DNA of 64,000 nt from Planctellipticum variicoloris (GTDB lineage Bacteria; Planctomycetota; Planctomycetia; Planctomycetales; Planctomycetaceae), in assembly GCF_030622045.1 (NCBI RefSeq), contig NZ_CP130886.1, positions 6,332,001-6,396,000 on the forward strand. The letters are read 5' to 3'. Below are positions 40,117 through 48,741 of the stretch, piece by piece. The position numbers were made by a program, and so were the translations under genes. Numbering within the stretch: the stretch's first letter is position 1; each line of letters begins with the position of its first letter. The notes below the pieces were generated by a model. It had not been told where the DNA came from, ran no database searches, and saw nothing but the letters and a program-made list of their open reading frames with translations.

Positions 40117-41298
40117 ATGTTCGATCTCATCCGCATGCAGTCCGCCATCCGCGATTTCGGTTTCGAGGGCTGGCTGCTCTACGACTTCCGCGAGAGCAAC
40201 ATTCTGGCTCGGCGGGTGCTGCAATTGCCCGATTCGATGCATACGTCGCGTCGGTTTGCCTGTTTCATACCGGCCGAGGGAGAACCGCGGCGGCTGGTCC
40301 ATCGAATCGAGTCGGGAGTGCTCGATCACATTCCCGGCGAGAAGACCGTCTATCTCCGCTGGCAGGAGTTTGAAGCGGGGATCGCGACGCTGATCGGGGG
40401 CGCGAAGCGGATCGCGATGGAGTATGCGCCGCGCAACAGCAATCCCTATATTTCCCGCGTCGACGCGGGGACCGTCGAGCTGGTCCGCAGCTTCGGCGCG
40501 GAGATCGGTTCGTCCGGCGACCTGGTGCAGCTCTTCGAGGCCGTCTGGGATGAATCACAGTGGCAGATGCACGAGGCGGCAGGGCAGGTGACCAACGCGG
40601 CATTTTCCGTCGCGTGGACGTTCATCGCCGACGCCATCCGCGCGAACGGCGTGACGACCGAATGGGCTGTCCAGCAGGCGATCCTGGAGCATTTCGAGGC
40701 CAACCACCTGACGACGTACAGCCCGCCGATCGTGGGAGTGAACGCTCACAGCGGCGATCCGCACTATGAAACCGGGATGACGGAGATCCGCCAGGGGGAC
40801 TTTGTGCTGGTCGATCTGTGGGCGAAGCTCAAGGAGCCGAGGGCGGTCTACAGCGACTTGACCCGGACCGGTTTTGTCGGCGAGGCCGTACCGGAGAAGT
40901 ACGACGCGATCTTTCAGATTGTCGCCCGGGCGCGCGACGCGGCGATCCAGACCGTACGTGACGCGTTTGCCGAAGGACGGACGCTGCCGGGCTGGCAGGT
41001 TGACGACGCCTGCCGGAAGGTGATCGAAGAGGCCGGGTACGGTCCGTACTTCGTGCACCGGACGGGGCACAGCATCGGCCAGGAAGTGCACGGCAACGGG
41101 GCGAACATCGATAACCTGGAGACGCACGAAGAACGGCTGATTCTGCCCGGCTGCTGCTTCTCGATCGAGCCTGGGATTTACCTGCCGGAGTTCGGCGTGC
41201 GGAGCGAAGTCGATGTCTTCGTCGATCATCAACGGCAAGTACACGTCACAGGGGGAGCGCTGCAGACGGAAGTCGTGCCGATCTTGAAGCAGTATTGA
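40117..41298 (+). CDS. M24-family Xaa-Pro peptidase-like protein
   Basis: A 393-aa pita-bread-fold protein. An N-terminal creatinase-like domain (1-165) precedes the catalytic domain, in which metal ligands can be read: VDLWAKLKEPRAVYSDLTRTGFVG (the two Asp), GHSIGQEVHGNG (His), LPGCCFSIEPGIYLPEFG (Glu) and VRSEVDVFV (Glu). This matches Xaa-Pro aminopeptidases/dipeptidases, which act on peptides with proline at position 2. No signal peptide, so cytosolic. Confidence 0.92.
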   Translation: MFDLIRMQSAIRDFGFEGWLLYDFRESNILARRVLQLPDSMHTSRRFACFIPAEGEPRRLVHRIESGVLDHIPGEKTVYLRWQEFEAGIATLIGGAKRIAMEYAPRNSNPYISRVDAGTVELVRSFGAEIGSSGDLVQLFEAVWDESQWQMHEAAGQVTNAAFSVAWTFIADAIRANGVTTEWAVQQAILEHFEANHLTTYSPPIVGVNAHSGDPHYETGMTEIRQGDFVLVDLWAKLKEPRAVYSDLTRTGFVGEAVPEKYDAIFQIVARARDAAIQTVRDAFAEGRTLPGWQVDDACRKVIEEAGYGPYFVHRTGHSIGQEVHGNGANIDNLETHEERLILPGCCFSIEPGIYLPEFGVRSEVDVFVDHQRQVHVTGGALQTEVVPILKQY

Positions 41299-41355
41299 AG
41301 ATCGTTGAGACAGAAGCACCAAACTCCAAATAGCAAATAACAAACACAACGAAAT

Positions 41356-41439
41356 GGGTGGCACGTCCCTGAGGCTTTGCGAAGGGCGTGTCTTTGATCC
41401 GAAGACTACGCCCTTCGAGGACTCAGGGACGTGCCACCC
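41356..41439. repeat. Family A palindromic repeat, copy 5 (best preserved)
   Basis: Perfect 18-bp ends (GGGTGGCACGTCCCTGAG and complement) with perfect inner arms GAAGGGCGT/ACGCCCTTC. The right end is 36 nt ahead of the xseA start. Confidence 0.9.
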
Positions 41440-41475
41440 GAGTCTTTCTCGACCCTCAACGCCCAACGAGCCCCC

Positions 41476-42690
41476 ATGCCCGACGAACTTCCCGTCCTGT
41501 CCGTCAGCGATCTGACGATGCTCCTCAAGGGGGTTGTCGAAGCCCACTTTCCCGCCGTGTGGGTCAGCGGCGAGATCTCGAACTTCATGCGGGCGGGATC
41601 GGGGCATCTGTACTTCACGCTGAAGGACGACGAAGCCCAGCTCAAGGCGGTGATGTGGCGGAGTGCGGCCCAGCGGCTGAAGTTTCAGCTCCACGACGGC
41701 CTGGAAGTCCTGGCCAGCGGCCCGATCGAAGTCTACGCGTCGCGCGGACAGTACCAGATCATCGTCGACCGGATGCAGCCCCAGGGGCTCGGAGCGCTGG
41801 AACTCGCGCTCCGGCAACTGCAGCAGAAGCTGGCGGCGGAGGGGCTGTTCGACGAAGCCCGCAAGCGTCCGTTGCCGATGTTTCCGCGGCGCATCGCCCT
41901 GGTGACCAGTCCGACCGGGGCCGCCGTCCACGACATGCTGCAGGTCATCACCCGGCGGTGGCCGGCGGCGCGGGTGGTGATTCTGCCGGTCGCCGTGCAA
42001 GGGGACGGCGCCGCCCAGCAGATCGCCGCGGCACTGCGCAAGGTCCATCTGCTGCCCGAAGTCGACGTCGTGATCACCGGGCGTGGCGGCGGGAGCGTCG
42101 AAGACCTGTGGGCCTTTAACGAGGAAGTCGTGGCGCGGGCGATTTACGACTGTCCGATTCCGGTCGTCAGCGCGGTCGGCCACGAGATCGACGTCAGCAT
42201 CGCCGACCTGGTGGCGGACCGGCGGGCGCTGACGCCGAGCGAAGCGGGCGAGCTGGTCGTGCCGCTGCTGACTGAAGTCCAGCAGACGCTGGATCACATC
42301 CGCCGTCGGATGACGACCGCGCTGCAGCAGCGGGCGCAACGAGCCCGGCTGACGCTCGACAATCTTCGGCAGCGACGTTGCTTTGCGAAGCCGCTGCAGC
42401 GCGTGCATGACCTGGCGGCCCGGCTGGACGAGCTGGAAGGCCGGCTGCAGCGGGGCCTGCGTGGACGGGTCGAAACGTCGCGTCAGCAGCTCGCCACGCT
42501 GGCGGCGTCGCTCGATGCCCTCAGCCCGCTGGGAGTGCTGAAGCGGGGATACTCGCTGACAAAACGGCTTTCGGACGGCCAGCTCGTGCGGGACGCCGGG
42601 CAGCTTTTGCCGGGGGATGCGATCTCGATCCTGCTGGCCAGCGGGAGCGTCGTGAGCCGGGTGGAGCGAGTGGAGCGGGATGACGAGTGA
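41476..42690 (+). CDS. xseA: Exodeoxyribonuclease VII large subunit
   Basis: A 404-aa subunit of the exonuclease that degrades single-stranded DNA to short oligonucleotides. An OB-fold N-terminus (LSVSDLTMLLKGVVEAHFP, VWVSGEISNF) is followed by the catalytic segment LVTSPTGAAVHDMLQVITRR and GRGGGSVEDLWAFNEEVVARAI, with SAVGHEIDVSIADLVADRRA. The C-terminal coiled coil ends in GVLKRGYSL. ATG 41476 is preferred; the frame begins inside the family A repeat. The small subunit (xseB) is not found next to it. Confidence 0.97.
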   Translation: MPDELPVLSVSDLTMLLKGVVEAHFPAVWVSGEISNFMRAGSGHLYFTLKDDEAQLKAVMWRSAAQRLKFQLHDGLEVLASGPIEVYASRGQYQIIVDRMQPQGLGALELALRQLQQKLAAEGLFDEARKRPLPMFPRRIALVTSPTGAAVHDMLQVITRRWPAARVVILPVAVQGDGAAQQIAAALRKVHLLPEVDVVITGRGGGSVEDLWAFNEEVVARAIYDCPIPVVSAVGHEIDVSIADLVADRRALTPSEAGELVVPLLTEVQQTLDHIRRRMTTALQQRAQRARLTLDNLRQRRCFAKPLQRVHDLAARLDELEGRLQRGLRGRVETSRQQLATLAASLDALSPLGVLKRGYSLTKRLSDGQLVRDAGQLLPGDAISILLASGSVVSRVERVERDDE

Positions 42691-42851
42691 GGCGTTGCGG
42701 ATGAGGATTTCTCGCGATGGCGTGACGGTGATGCCACGACGCCAGGCAGAGGAATGATGGGGCAGCATCGGGGGAGCCCCGGTGAACTGAGGCTCCCCCA
42801 ATCAATGTCGCCGCCAATGCTCCGACCACAATGGTGAGGCGCGACTCCGGT

Positions 42852-42977
42852 CCCCTCTCCCGACGTCTTCGTTGGGAGAAGGCCAGGGTGAGGGCCGTCT
42901 TTTCTCCGTGGACGAGACCCCGACACTTCCGAAGACCCTCACCCTGGTCCTCTCCCAAATCAGAATGCGGGAGAGGA
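42852..42977. repeat. Inverted repeat, GGGAGAAGGCCAGGGTGAGG family
   Basis: The left word at 42874-42894 pairs with CCCTCACCCTGGTCCTCTCC at 42936-42955 (one or two mismatches), flanked by CCTCTCCC and GGGAGAGG. A weaker relative lies at 28888-28946. Confidence 0.7.
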
Positions 42978-43058
42978 GGCAAGCCAAAGTCTCACTGCTT
43001 CAGAATCAGTGCCGGTGATTACGTTATCCGTGCAGCGCCGTCGCTGAATTCTCCTCCT

Positions 43059-43090
43059 TTCGACATTCCGCCTTCCTCATTCGACATTCT
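43059..43090. repeat. Dispersed repeat, TTCGACATTCCGCCTTC family
   Basis: Inverted copy of the word at 8321 and 33915. Confidence 0.55.
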
Positions 43091-43129
43091 GGTCGCGGAA
43101 TAAAACTCTCCACGTCCCGGAAAATGCCC

Positions 43130-43178
43130 TTGACGTTTCGCCGCACTGTCCTAATACTCGTAGTACAGACAGGACAGT
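43130..43178 (+). promoter_or_regulatory. Promoter with overlapping inverted-repeat operator ahead of gntR
   Basis: TTGACG (43130-43135) and TAATAC (43152-43157) are 16 nt apart and resemble sigma-70 -35/-10 boxes. ACTGTCC (43145-43151) and GGACAGT (43172-43178) form a perfect inverted repeat that covers the -10 box and the AGGA Shine-Dalgarno (43171-43174). Repressor binding would block transcription of gntR itself. Confidence 0.6.
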
Positions 43179-43182
43179 CGCC

Positions 43183-43575
43183 ATGCAGTTTCAGATCGTT
43201 CCTTCCAGTCGCGTTCCGATCTACCAGCAGCTCGTGCAGCAGGTCCGCTCCGGCGTGGCCCGCGGCGATCTGGCCGCCGAGGAGCGTCTCCCCTCGGTCC
43301 GCCAGCTCTCCCGAGACCTGGTGATCAATCCCAACACCGTCGCGCGGGCCTATACCGAGCTCGAACGGGAGGGGATGCTCCATACCCGCCCCGGCCTGGG
43401 GGTCTTCGTCGCCGCGGTCAAAACCGAGCTGACGAAAGACGTCCGCCGCCGCCGGCTGGTCGAGCTGCTCGACGGACTGCTGACCGAAGCCGTCCACCTG
43501 GGCTTCAGCCGGGAAGAAGTTCAGAAGCTCCTGGGCGACCGCGCCGGCCGTTTCCAGTGGACGTCGCCCGCCTGA
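43183..43575 (+). CDS. GntR-family regulator, YtrA subfamily
   Basis: A 130-aa repressor-type protein: winged helix (PIYQQLVQQVRSGVARGDL, LPSVRQLSRDLVINPNTVARAY, EREGMLHTRPGLGVFVA) followed by a short helical dimerisation tail, as in YtrA, instead of a large ligand domain. YtrA regulators typically control an adjacent ABC transporter. Here an ABC ATPase and permease begin at 45408, but a TlpA-like gene lies between, so control at a distance or past insertion is suggested. It starts 4 nt after the inverted-repeat operator. Confidence 0.93.
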   Translation: MQFQIVPSSRVPIYQQLVQQVRSGVARGDLAAEERLPSVRQLSRDLVINPNTVARAYTELEREGMLHTRPGLGVFVAAVKTELTKDVRRRRLVELLDGLLTEAVHLGFSREEVQKLLGDRAGRFQWTSPA

Positions 43576-43726
43576 CATTTTGAGGAAATCATGCGCGGCG
43601 TCAGACAAGTCGACGTTGCAACGAACCGTCTCATGCCGCCTGAACACGAACGAACATCGGCGAAGGAGCCGCTCGCTGTGACGCCAGCCAGCGACTTCGA
43701 CCTCGCCACCCCGAAGGTGCTTTCGA

Positions 43727-45067
43727 ATGTTGCGAATTCAAATCATCCGCTGGGTGCTGGCAGCCACGGTCGTGTGTTGTTCGCTTCGTGCAATGGCCGG
43801 GGCGGATTCTCCGGATACGTTGGACGGCGCTGCACCAAGGTTCCTGGCGGCTGAAAGCAAGATCCACAATCGCGATGACTTCTGGGCCGCACGACAACGA
43901 CTGGAGGCGCAGGCGCTGCGGCTGGCCGAGCAAGACCTGCGCAGCAAAGACGCCGAGCAAGTGCTGCACTGGATCCTCATGTCGCCACGAACAAGCGAGT
44001 CTGTGAAGCTGGCGGCTGAGCGGCTGGCGAGCTTCCACGCGACGTCGGACGCAACCGCCAACCTGTGGGTGAACTTCGCAATGGAGCCGCGAGAGTGGAC
44101 GTTAGCGTTCTTCGCCTCGGCGGCAGAACGAGAGTTGACGACCGACCAGCGCGCGGTCCTCGATGTCGCGCAAGCGATTCACAGGAAATCTCTGCTGGAA
44201 CTGTCAGACGAACTCCAGGCATCGCCGGATCTCGAGGATGAGTACGCCCTCCGGCTGGGGCAGGAACTGACCAGCAGACTCAAGCATCTCGCCAGCGCAA
44301 TCGAAGAGTCGAGGGTCGTCGCGGAGTTCGAGCGGATTGCCGATCGCCATGGTCCGCGAATGATTGGCGGAACGTCCGCAAGGAGGCTGGCTGAAGGAGG
44401 GATCTTTGCCGTTCGCCATCTGAGGCTGGGTAAGATCGCCGAAGGGCTCGAGGGGGATGCGCTCGACGGGAGAACGATTGGGCTCAAGTCACTTCGAGGC
44501 CAGGCGGTCCTCGTGCACTTCGGAGCGACATGGTGCATGCCGTGTCTTGCCGCGATTCCGACTTTGAAACAACTGAGAGCCGACCATCAGCATCAAGAGC
44601 TGGCGATCGTCTGGGTCGGCGTCGACCGCGACAGGCGCGACTTGGACCGGATTGTGCAGAAGCATCAGATTGAGTGGCACGTCATTGCGGATTCCGACGA
44701 AACGCTGCAGAAACAGTGGCAAGTCCTGTCGTTGCCGTCCTATTTCGTGCTGGATCAGGATCATGTTATCCGCTATCGAGGCGGGAGCCTCTCGCGGGCC
44801 GCAGGTGCGATTGGCTCGCTCTTCGCAAATGACGCCGGAGCGGTCGCCAAGCTCCTTGGAATTGCCCTGCAGACATTCGACAAGAACAACGACGAACGCA
44901 TCGAGCGCGACGAACTCCCTGCCGAGAAGCAGGCGATCATTGATCTCGCCGACTACAACGACGATGGAGTGCTCTCGATCGACGAGTTGAAGGGGTACTT
45001 CACGAAAAGCCTGACGAGCCCGGCGGCGACTTCGAGACGCGCACCAGTAAGTCCCTCGCGCGATTGA
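43727..45067 (+). CDS. Exported TlpA-like thioredoxin with two EF-hands
   Basis: A 446-aa protein: signal peptide (IIRWVLAATVVCCSLRAMAGA), a ~200-residue helical region, and then a thioredoxin-like domain with active site WCMPC at 269-273 (VHFGATWCMPCLAAIPTLKQL) and cis-Pro in LSLPSYFVLD. The C-terminus holds two EF-hand loops, DKNNDERIERDE (385-396) and DYNDDGVLSIDE (409-420). It probably acts in thiol-disulfide exchange in the periplasm, with calcium as a structural or regulatory ion. Codons use more CGA, GCA and GAA than the flanking genes, which with its position inside a regulator-ABC unit may indicate insertion. Confidence 0.88.
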   Translation: MLRIQIIRWVLAATVVCCSLRAMAGADSPDTLDGAAPRFLAAESKIHNRDDFWAARQRLEAQALRLAEQDLRSKDAEQVLHWILMSPRTSESVKLAAERLASFHATSDATANLWVNFAMEPREWTLAFFASAAERELTTDQRAVLDVAQAIHRKSLLELSDELQASPDLEDEYALRLGQELTSRLKHLASAIEESRVVAEFERIADRHGPRMIGGTSARRLAEGGIFAVRHLRLGKIAEGLEGDALDGRTIGLKSLRGQAVLVHFGATWCMPCLAAIPTLKQLRADHQHQELAIVWVGVDRDRRDLDRIVQKHQIEWHVIADSDETLQKQWQVLSLPSYFVLDQDHVIRYRGGSLSRAAGAIGSLFANDAGAVAKLLGIALQTFDKNNDERIERDELPAEKQAIIDLADYNDDGVLSIDELKGYFTKSLTSPAATSRRAPVSPSRD

Positions 45068-45201
45068 GCCATACTCGGCGACGCTTGTAGTTTTGGGGAT
45101 CGCACTCCTGATGGCATTCATGCGGACCGGTCCTCCCGAAGGAATCCGGAACGCAAGTTGAGAAAGTCACATGAACCGCGGCGAATTTCCATTCAACCGA
45201 T

Positions 45202-45230
45202 TTCGTTCCCAGGCGGAGCCTGGGAACGAA
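45202..45230. repeat. Perfect 13-bp inverted repeat (TTCCCAGGC family)
   Basis: TTCGTTCCCAGGC, loop GGA, GCCTGGGAACGAA. Decayed relatives of the GTTCCCAGGC word are at 51232-51365, 51946-51975 and 55466-55487. Confidence 0.85.
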
Positions 45231-45296
45231 GAAGCAAAACAGAACAATCGTCTCCCGTCTTTGTCGCCTGCTTCTTGGGTTCTCTCTTTCTCAGTG

Positions 45297-45362
45297 CTCT
45301 CCGTGTCTTCCGTGGTTCATAGTCTTTGCTCCTATTCGCGTCCATTCGTGTGATTCGTGGTT
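45297..45362. repeat. Dispersed repeat, CTCCGTGTCTTCCGTGG / TTCGTGTGATTCGTGG
   Basis: Best copy of the family also at 28951 and (inverted) 36911. Confidence 0.65.
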
Positions 45363-45407
45363 GTCTCTTCTGAATTGCTATGCGCCGAATGTTGTGAAAG
45401 CTCTCCC

Positions 45408-46349
45408 ATGACTTGCGCCATCGAAATTGACCGCCTCGTCAAAGATTACGGCTCCAGGCGCGTCGTCGATCAGGTCTCACTGCGCGTCCCCGCGGGCTGC
45501 GTTTACGGCTTTCTCGGCCGCAACGGGGCGGGGAAGTCGACCACGCTCAAGATGCTCCTGGGCATGGTCCGACCGACGGCCGGGACGGCGAAACTCCTCG
45601 GCCACGACATCGCCGAGCTGCCGCCCGAAGTCCGCGGCCGGATCACGTATCTCGCCGAAGGCCACCCGCTCTACGGCTGGATGACGGTCAAACAGGCGAC
45701 CGACTTCGCCCGTGCGTTTGCGCCCCGCTGGAACGGCAGCCTCGTCGAAGGGGTCCTCGACCACTTCGAGCTGACTCCGAAAGCCCTCATCCGGCGGCTG
45801 TCGAAGGGTCAGCATGCCCAGGTGTCGCTGGCGCTCGGTGTCGGCAGCGATCCCGATCTGCTGATTCTCGACGACCCGACGCTCGGCCTCGACACCGTCG
45901 TCCGCCGCGATTTTCTGGAATCGCTGATCCACCTCATCCAGCGGCAAGGCCGGACGATTCTCTTCAGCTCGCACGTTCTCGCCGACGTCGAACGGGTCGC
46001 CGACCGGATCGGCATCCTGGTCGACGGCGTCTTGCGCGTGGACGCTCCCCTCGAACACTTCCGCGAAGCGATCAGTCAGGTGGTCCTGGACTTCGCGGGG
46101 ACGCCGCCGGCGATTCCCGCAATTCCGGGCCTCGTGAATACGTCCGTGATCGGCCGACAGGTCAAGCTGGCCATCGTCGGCTTTGGCGAGACGCATCGTG
46201 AATGGATCGAGTCGCTGCAGCCGACCCATTGGGACCGCGACACGCTGAGTCTCGAAGACGCGTTCATCGCCTACACCCGCGGTTCGCGCAAGCCGCTGCC
46301 GTGGGTGACCCCCGAACGGGAAATGGAACTGGTCGCGGTTGAGACGTAG
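45408..46349 (+). CDS. ABC transporter ATP-binding protein
   Basis: A 313-aa ATPase of the ABC-2/YtrB type. Walker A is GRNGAGKST (37-45), the signature motif is LSKGQ (131-135) in place of LSGGQ, and Walker B is LLILDDPTLGLD (151-162), where the usual catalytic Glu is Asp156. The D-loop and H-loop (SSHVLADVERVADRI) are present. It couples ATP hydrolysis to export of an unknown substrate through the permease encoded next. The downstream hairpin at 46346 provides its stop codon. Confidence 0.95.
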   Translation: MTCAIEIDRLVKDYGSRRVVDQVSLRVPAGCVYGFLGRNGAGKSTTLKMLLGMVRPTAGTAKLLGHDIAELPPEVRGRITYLAEGHPLYGWMTVKQATDFARAFAPRWNGSLVEGVLDHFELTPKALIRRLSKGQHAQVSLALGVGSDPDLLILDDPTLGLDTVVRRDFLESLIHLIQRQGRTILFSSHVLADVERVADRIGILVDGVLRVDAPLEHFREAISQVVLDFAGTPPAIPAIPGLVNTSVIGRQVKLAIVGFGETHREWIESLQPTHWDRDTLSLEDAFIAYTRGSRKPLPWVTPEREMELVAVET

Positions 46350-46403
46350 GGTCCGCGGTGCGGACCTCATCGATCGAGAACTGGTTCGCACGGCGGACCC
46401 TAC
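46346..46403. repeat. Inverted repeat overlapping the ABC ATPase stop codon
   Basis: Arms GTAGGGTCCGC (46346-46356) and GCGGACCCTAC (46393-46403). The TAG at 46347-46349 is the stop codon of the ATPase. The element separates the ATPase and permease coding regions. Confidence 0.8.
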
Positions 46404-46425
46404 AGATTCTGCGGAAACAACAATC

Positions 46426-47085
46426 ATGTATCGGGCACTCGTCCTCAAAGAACTGCACGACCTGCGGGGCGTTCTGGCCGCTGCGGCGTTTGCCGCGGCC
46501 CTCATCACGGCCACTCTGGCGGGAGCGCCGATCCTCCCCGCCCAGATCGCCGGCAGCTCGTACGAGCGCGTCGTCCGATTCACCTCAGGGGCCGAAGAAC
46601 AGTGGATCGCCGCCCTGGCGGTCGGCACCGCCCTCGCCTTCGGCTACTGGCAGTCCGTCCTTGAGATTCAGCGGGGGACCGCCCTGTACCTGTTCCATCG
46701 CCCGCTCTCCCGGCGGAAGATCGTGCTGACCAAGCTTGCAGTCGGGCTGATTCTGCAGACGCTGATCATTGCGATTCCCACGCTCGTGCTGGGCGTCCTG
46801 GCGGGCTGGCCCGGTTTCTGGCCGGCGCCGTTCGCGTGGAGCATGACCTGGAACTGCTGGGCCTACGGCGCCTGGGCGCTCCTGGTCTACCTCGCCGCCT
46901 CGGCCAGCGGCTGGCTCGAAGCCCGCTGGTTCGGGATGCGGCTGGCGCCGCTGGCGGCGGTCGTGCCGCTGCTGATCGTTCCAGCCGTCACATTTTTCAG
47001 CGGCTGGTGGCTGCTCGTGCTGCTCCCGTTTGCCGGCCTGCTGATCGTGGCGGTGTTGCGGGCGGCCGAGTCGCGCGACTTCTGA
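46426..47085 (+). CDS. ABC transporter permease (ABC-2 type)
   Basis: A 219-aa membrane protein with about six hydrophobic helices (for example VLAAAAFAAALITATLAG, LAVGLILQTLIIAIPTLVL, WALLVYLAASASGWL and the C-terminal VVPLLIVPAVTFFSGWWLLV). The motif LFHRPLSRRKIVLTKL in the second loop is typical of the coupling segment in ABC-2 permeases. It pairs with the ATPase just upstream. GGAAAC precedes ATG 46426. Confidence 0.85.
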   Translation: MYRALVLKELHDLRGVLAAAAFAAALITATLAGAPILPAQIAGSSYERVVRFTSGAEEQWIAALAVGTALAFGYWQSVLEIQRGTALYLFHRPLSRRKIVLTKLAVGLILQTLIIAIPTLVLGVLAGWPGFWPAPFAWSMTWNCWAYGAWALLVYLAASASGWLEARWFGMRLAPLAAVVPLLIVPAVTFFSGWWLLVLLPFAGLLIVAVLRAAESRDF

Positions 47086-47128
47086 TTCCAGCACCGATCC
47101 AATTCGTCGGCGATCCAAGGATCTGACC

Positions 47129-48607
47129 ATGTTCCGCAACACGCTGCTTTCCCGCATGGGCGTCGCCCTGGTGCTGTCGATTGGCGTCTCCGTCGCCTGG
47201 GGATTGATCGTCCTCTGGGGCGGCATGATCACCGCGGCGATCTTCCCCAATCAGGGGACGTACCAGCGAATCGTTTATGGCAGCAACGGGACGCCCGTCA
47301 TCGAGACCGCCACCTACTACGCCACTCAGCCCTCCGAATACAAGGATTTGGACGGTGGCGAGTACTCCGACTCGGACGAGGACTGGCGCAATACCATGTA
47401 TGAGTCCGCGAATCTGGTTCCGATCGTCTCGCGCGACGGTGTGGGCCGCATCCCGGTCGGAAGCCACATTTCGGTCTTTCATAGCACGACACAGCCGGCC
47501 ACCTTGTGGTACTTCATCCACTCCGGGACCGAAACCGGCGGCGGCTGGTTTCAAGGGTACTCCGCCGAGACCCGGCGTTTCACGGGATACATTGGCGTGA
47601 ACGGCCCGACCGCGACGCGCCCGGAAGGTCCTGACCGCTTCCAGGTGCCCCCCGGAGCGATGAACTACAATCCGCAGTGGTCCGAACAGAATTACTATCG
47701 CTACCTGGGGGTCTCCATCCCGCCCCGCCTCTCGCAGGCTCCCAGCGGCCCCCTGGCGCGTGTGGCCTGTGTCCCGGTGACCGACAACGTCTTGATCGTC
47801 GACCTGCGGAACGGCGATGTCCGTAAGTTACTGCCGGATCCCCAGCAAGTGCGAGCCATGCAACTTACGCGCCATGCCGACCGGCGCAGCAAAGACGCCA
47901 AGTTGCTCGTCGAGACCGATCGCTCGGTGCTCGTATTCAACGATCGGCTGCAGCAGGTCGCCGAATTCCGCCTCCCGGACGACGATGACAGCGGCTATCT
48001 GACGTTGCTGACGGCCGGGGACGGTTCGACCTGGGCGGTCTCATATTTCAACGTCGCACGCCAACTCGGCTCGAAAGTCAGAGTCCTCCACTGGACGGCG
48101 GATGGAGAGCTTCCAACGTCGCGGGTCGTTGATCTGAAGAACGCGGCGGTCGGATCCCAGGATGCCTGGTTCGCCGCCGTCAGCCTGGCAGTCCCCTCGC
48201 CCATCACGCTCACGGCGACGGTCTTCGGGTTCGCGCCCTATACCATGTGGAATACTCAGCGGGTTCCCTGGTCCGAAGCGGTCGCCCGCTGCTTCGCTGC
48301 GGGAGCCGGACCGGCGCTCGTTGTCGTCTGGTTGCTGGGAGCCGCGGCCGCATTTCTAACTTGGCGACACTCCCGCCGGGAAGACGCGCCCCTGCAGGAA
48401 GTCTACTTCTGGACCGCCTTTGTCCTGCTGCTGGGTCCCGCCGCCTATCTCGGCTACCGCTTTCACCGCCGCTGGCCCCGGCAGCTCCCGTGCCCCGCCG
48501 GCGGTCATACGCTCCCCGCCGACCACTTCGACTGCCCCACCTGTCACACCGCATGGCCGCTGCCCGCGATGAAGGGGATCGAAGTCCTCGAACCGGCGAA
48601 AGCCTGA
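47129..48607 (+). CDS. Membrane protein with large exported region, ABC operon member
   Basis: A 492-aa protein: an N-terminal helix (VALVLSIGVSVAWGLIVLWGG), a ~330-residue extracytoplasmic part with strand repeats that suggest a beta-propeller-like fold, two C-terminal helices (near residues 385-440), and a cytoplasmic CxxC zinc knuckle (LPCPAGGH ... FDCPTCHTAWP). It begins 43 nt after the permease stop, so it is probably cotranscribed and may act as an accessory sensor or substrate-binding part. No named family is recognised. Confidence 0.7.
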   Translation: MFRNTLLSRMGVALVLSIGVSVAWGLIVLWGGMITAAIFPNQGTYQRIVYGSNGTPVIETATYYATQPSEYKDLDGGEYSDSDEDWRNTMYESANLVPIVSRDGVGRIPVGSHISVFHSTTQPATLWYFIHSGTETGGGWFQGYSAETRRFTGYIGVNGPTATRPEGPDRFQVPPGAMNYNPQWSEQNYYRYLGVSIPPRLSQAPSGPLARVACVPVTDNVLIVDLRNGDVRKLLPDPQQVRAMQLTRHADRRSKDAKLLVETDRSVLVFNDRLQQVAEFRLPDDDDSGYLTLLTAGDGSTWAVSYFNVARQLGSKVRVLHWTADGELPTSRVVDLKNAAVGSQDAWFAAVSLAVPSPITLTATVFGFAPYTMWNTQRVPWSEAVARCFAAGAGPALVVVWLLGAAAAFLTWRHSRREDAPLQEVYFWTAFVLLLGPAAYLGYRFHRRWPRQLPCPAGGHTLPADHFDCPTCHTAWPLPAMKGIEVLEPAKA

Positions 48608-48741
48608 GAGCCGTCCGCGACCAGCCACTCCTGCGTTTTGTACAGTTCCGGTTTGCGTTCTCGAACCGGATGCGGTAGACAAAATACTCCCGTCTCGCCG
48701 ATCTGGTCGGCCGAGTCTTTCGCGAGAAGCAGGAGTCTCAC

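Larger units (their letters stand above)
42691..43182. other. 492-nt gap with repeats and the gntR promoter
   Basis: Contents: the CCCTCACCCTGG-type inverted repeat, the dispersed word at 43059, and the promoter/operator at 43130-43178. No gene is seen. Confidence 0.6.
45068..45407. other. 340-nt repeat-rich gap ahead of the ABC genes
   Basis: It holds a perfect hairpin at 45202 and the TTCGTGTGATTCGTGG repeat at 45297. No coding frame with support is seen; a possible 60-aa frame at 45171 consists of translated repeat. Confidence 0.6.

Noticed and set aside
43591-43854. 87-codon frame after gntR
   Set aside because: It runs into the signal-peptide region of the TlpA-like gene in another frame, with no motif or good start.
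45171-45353. 60-codon frame as a small gene
   Set aside because: It is formed by the TTCCCAGGC hairpin and TTCGTGTG repeats and has no ribosome-binding site.
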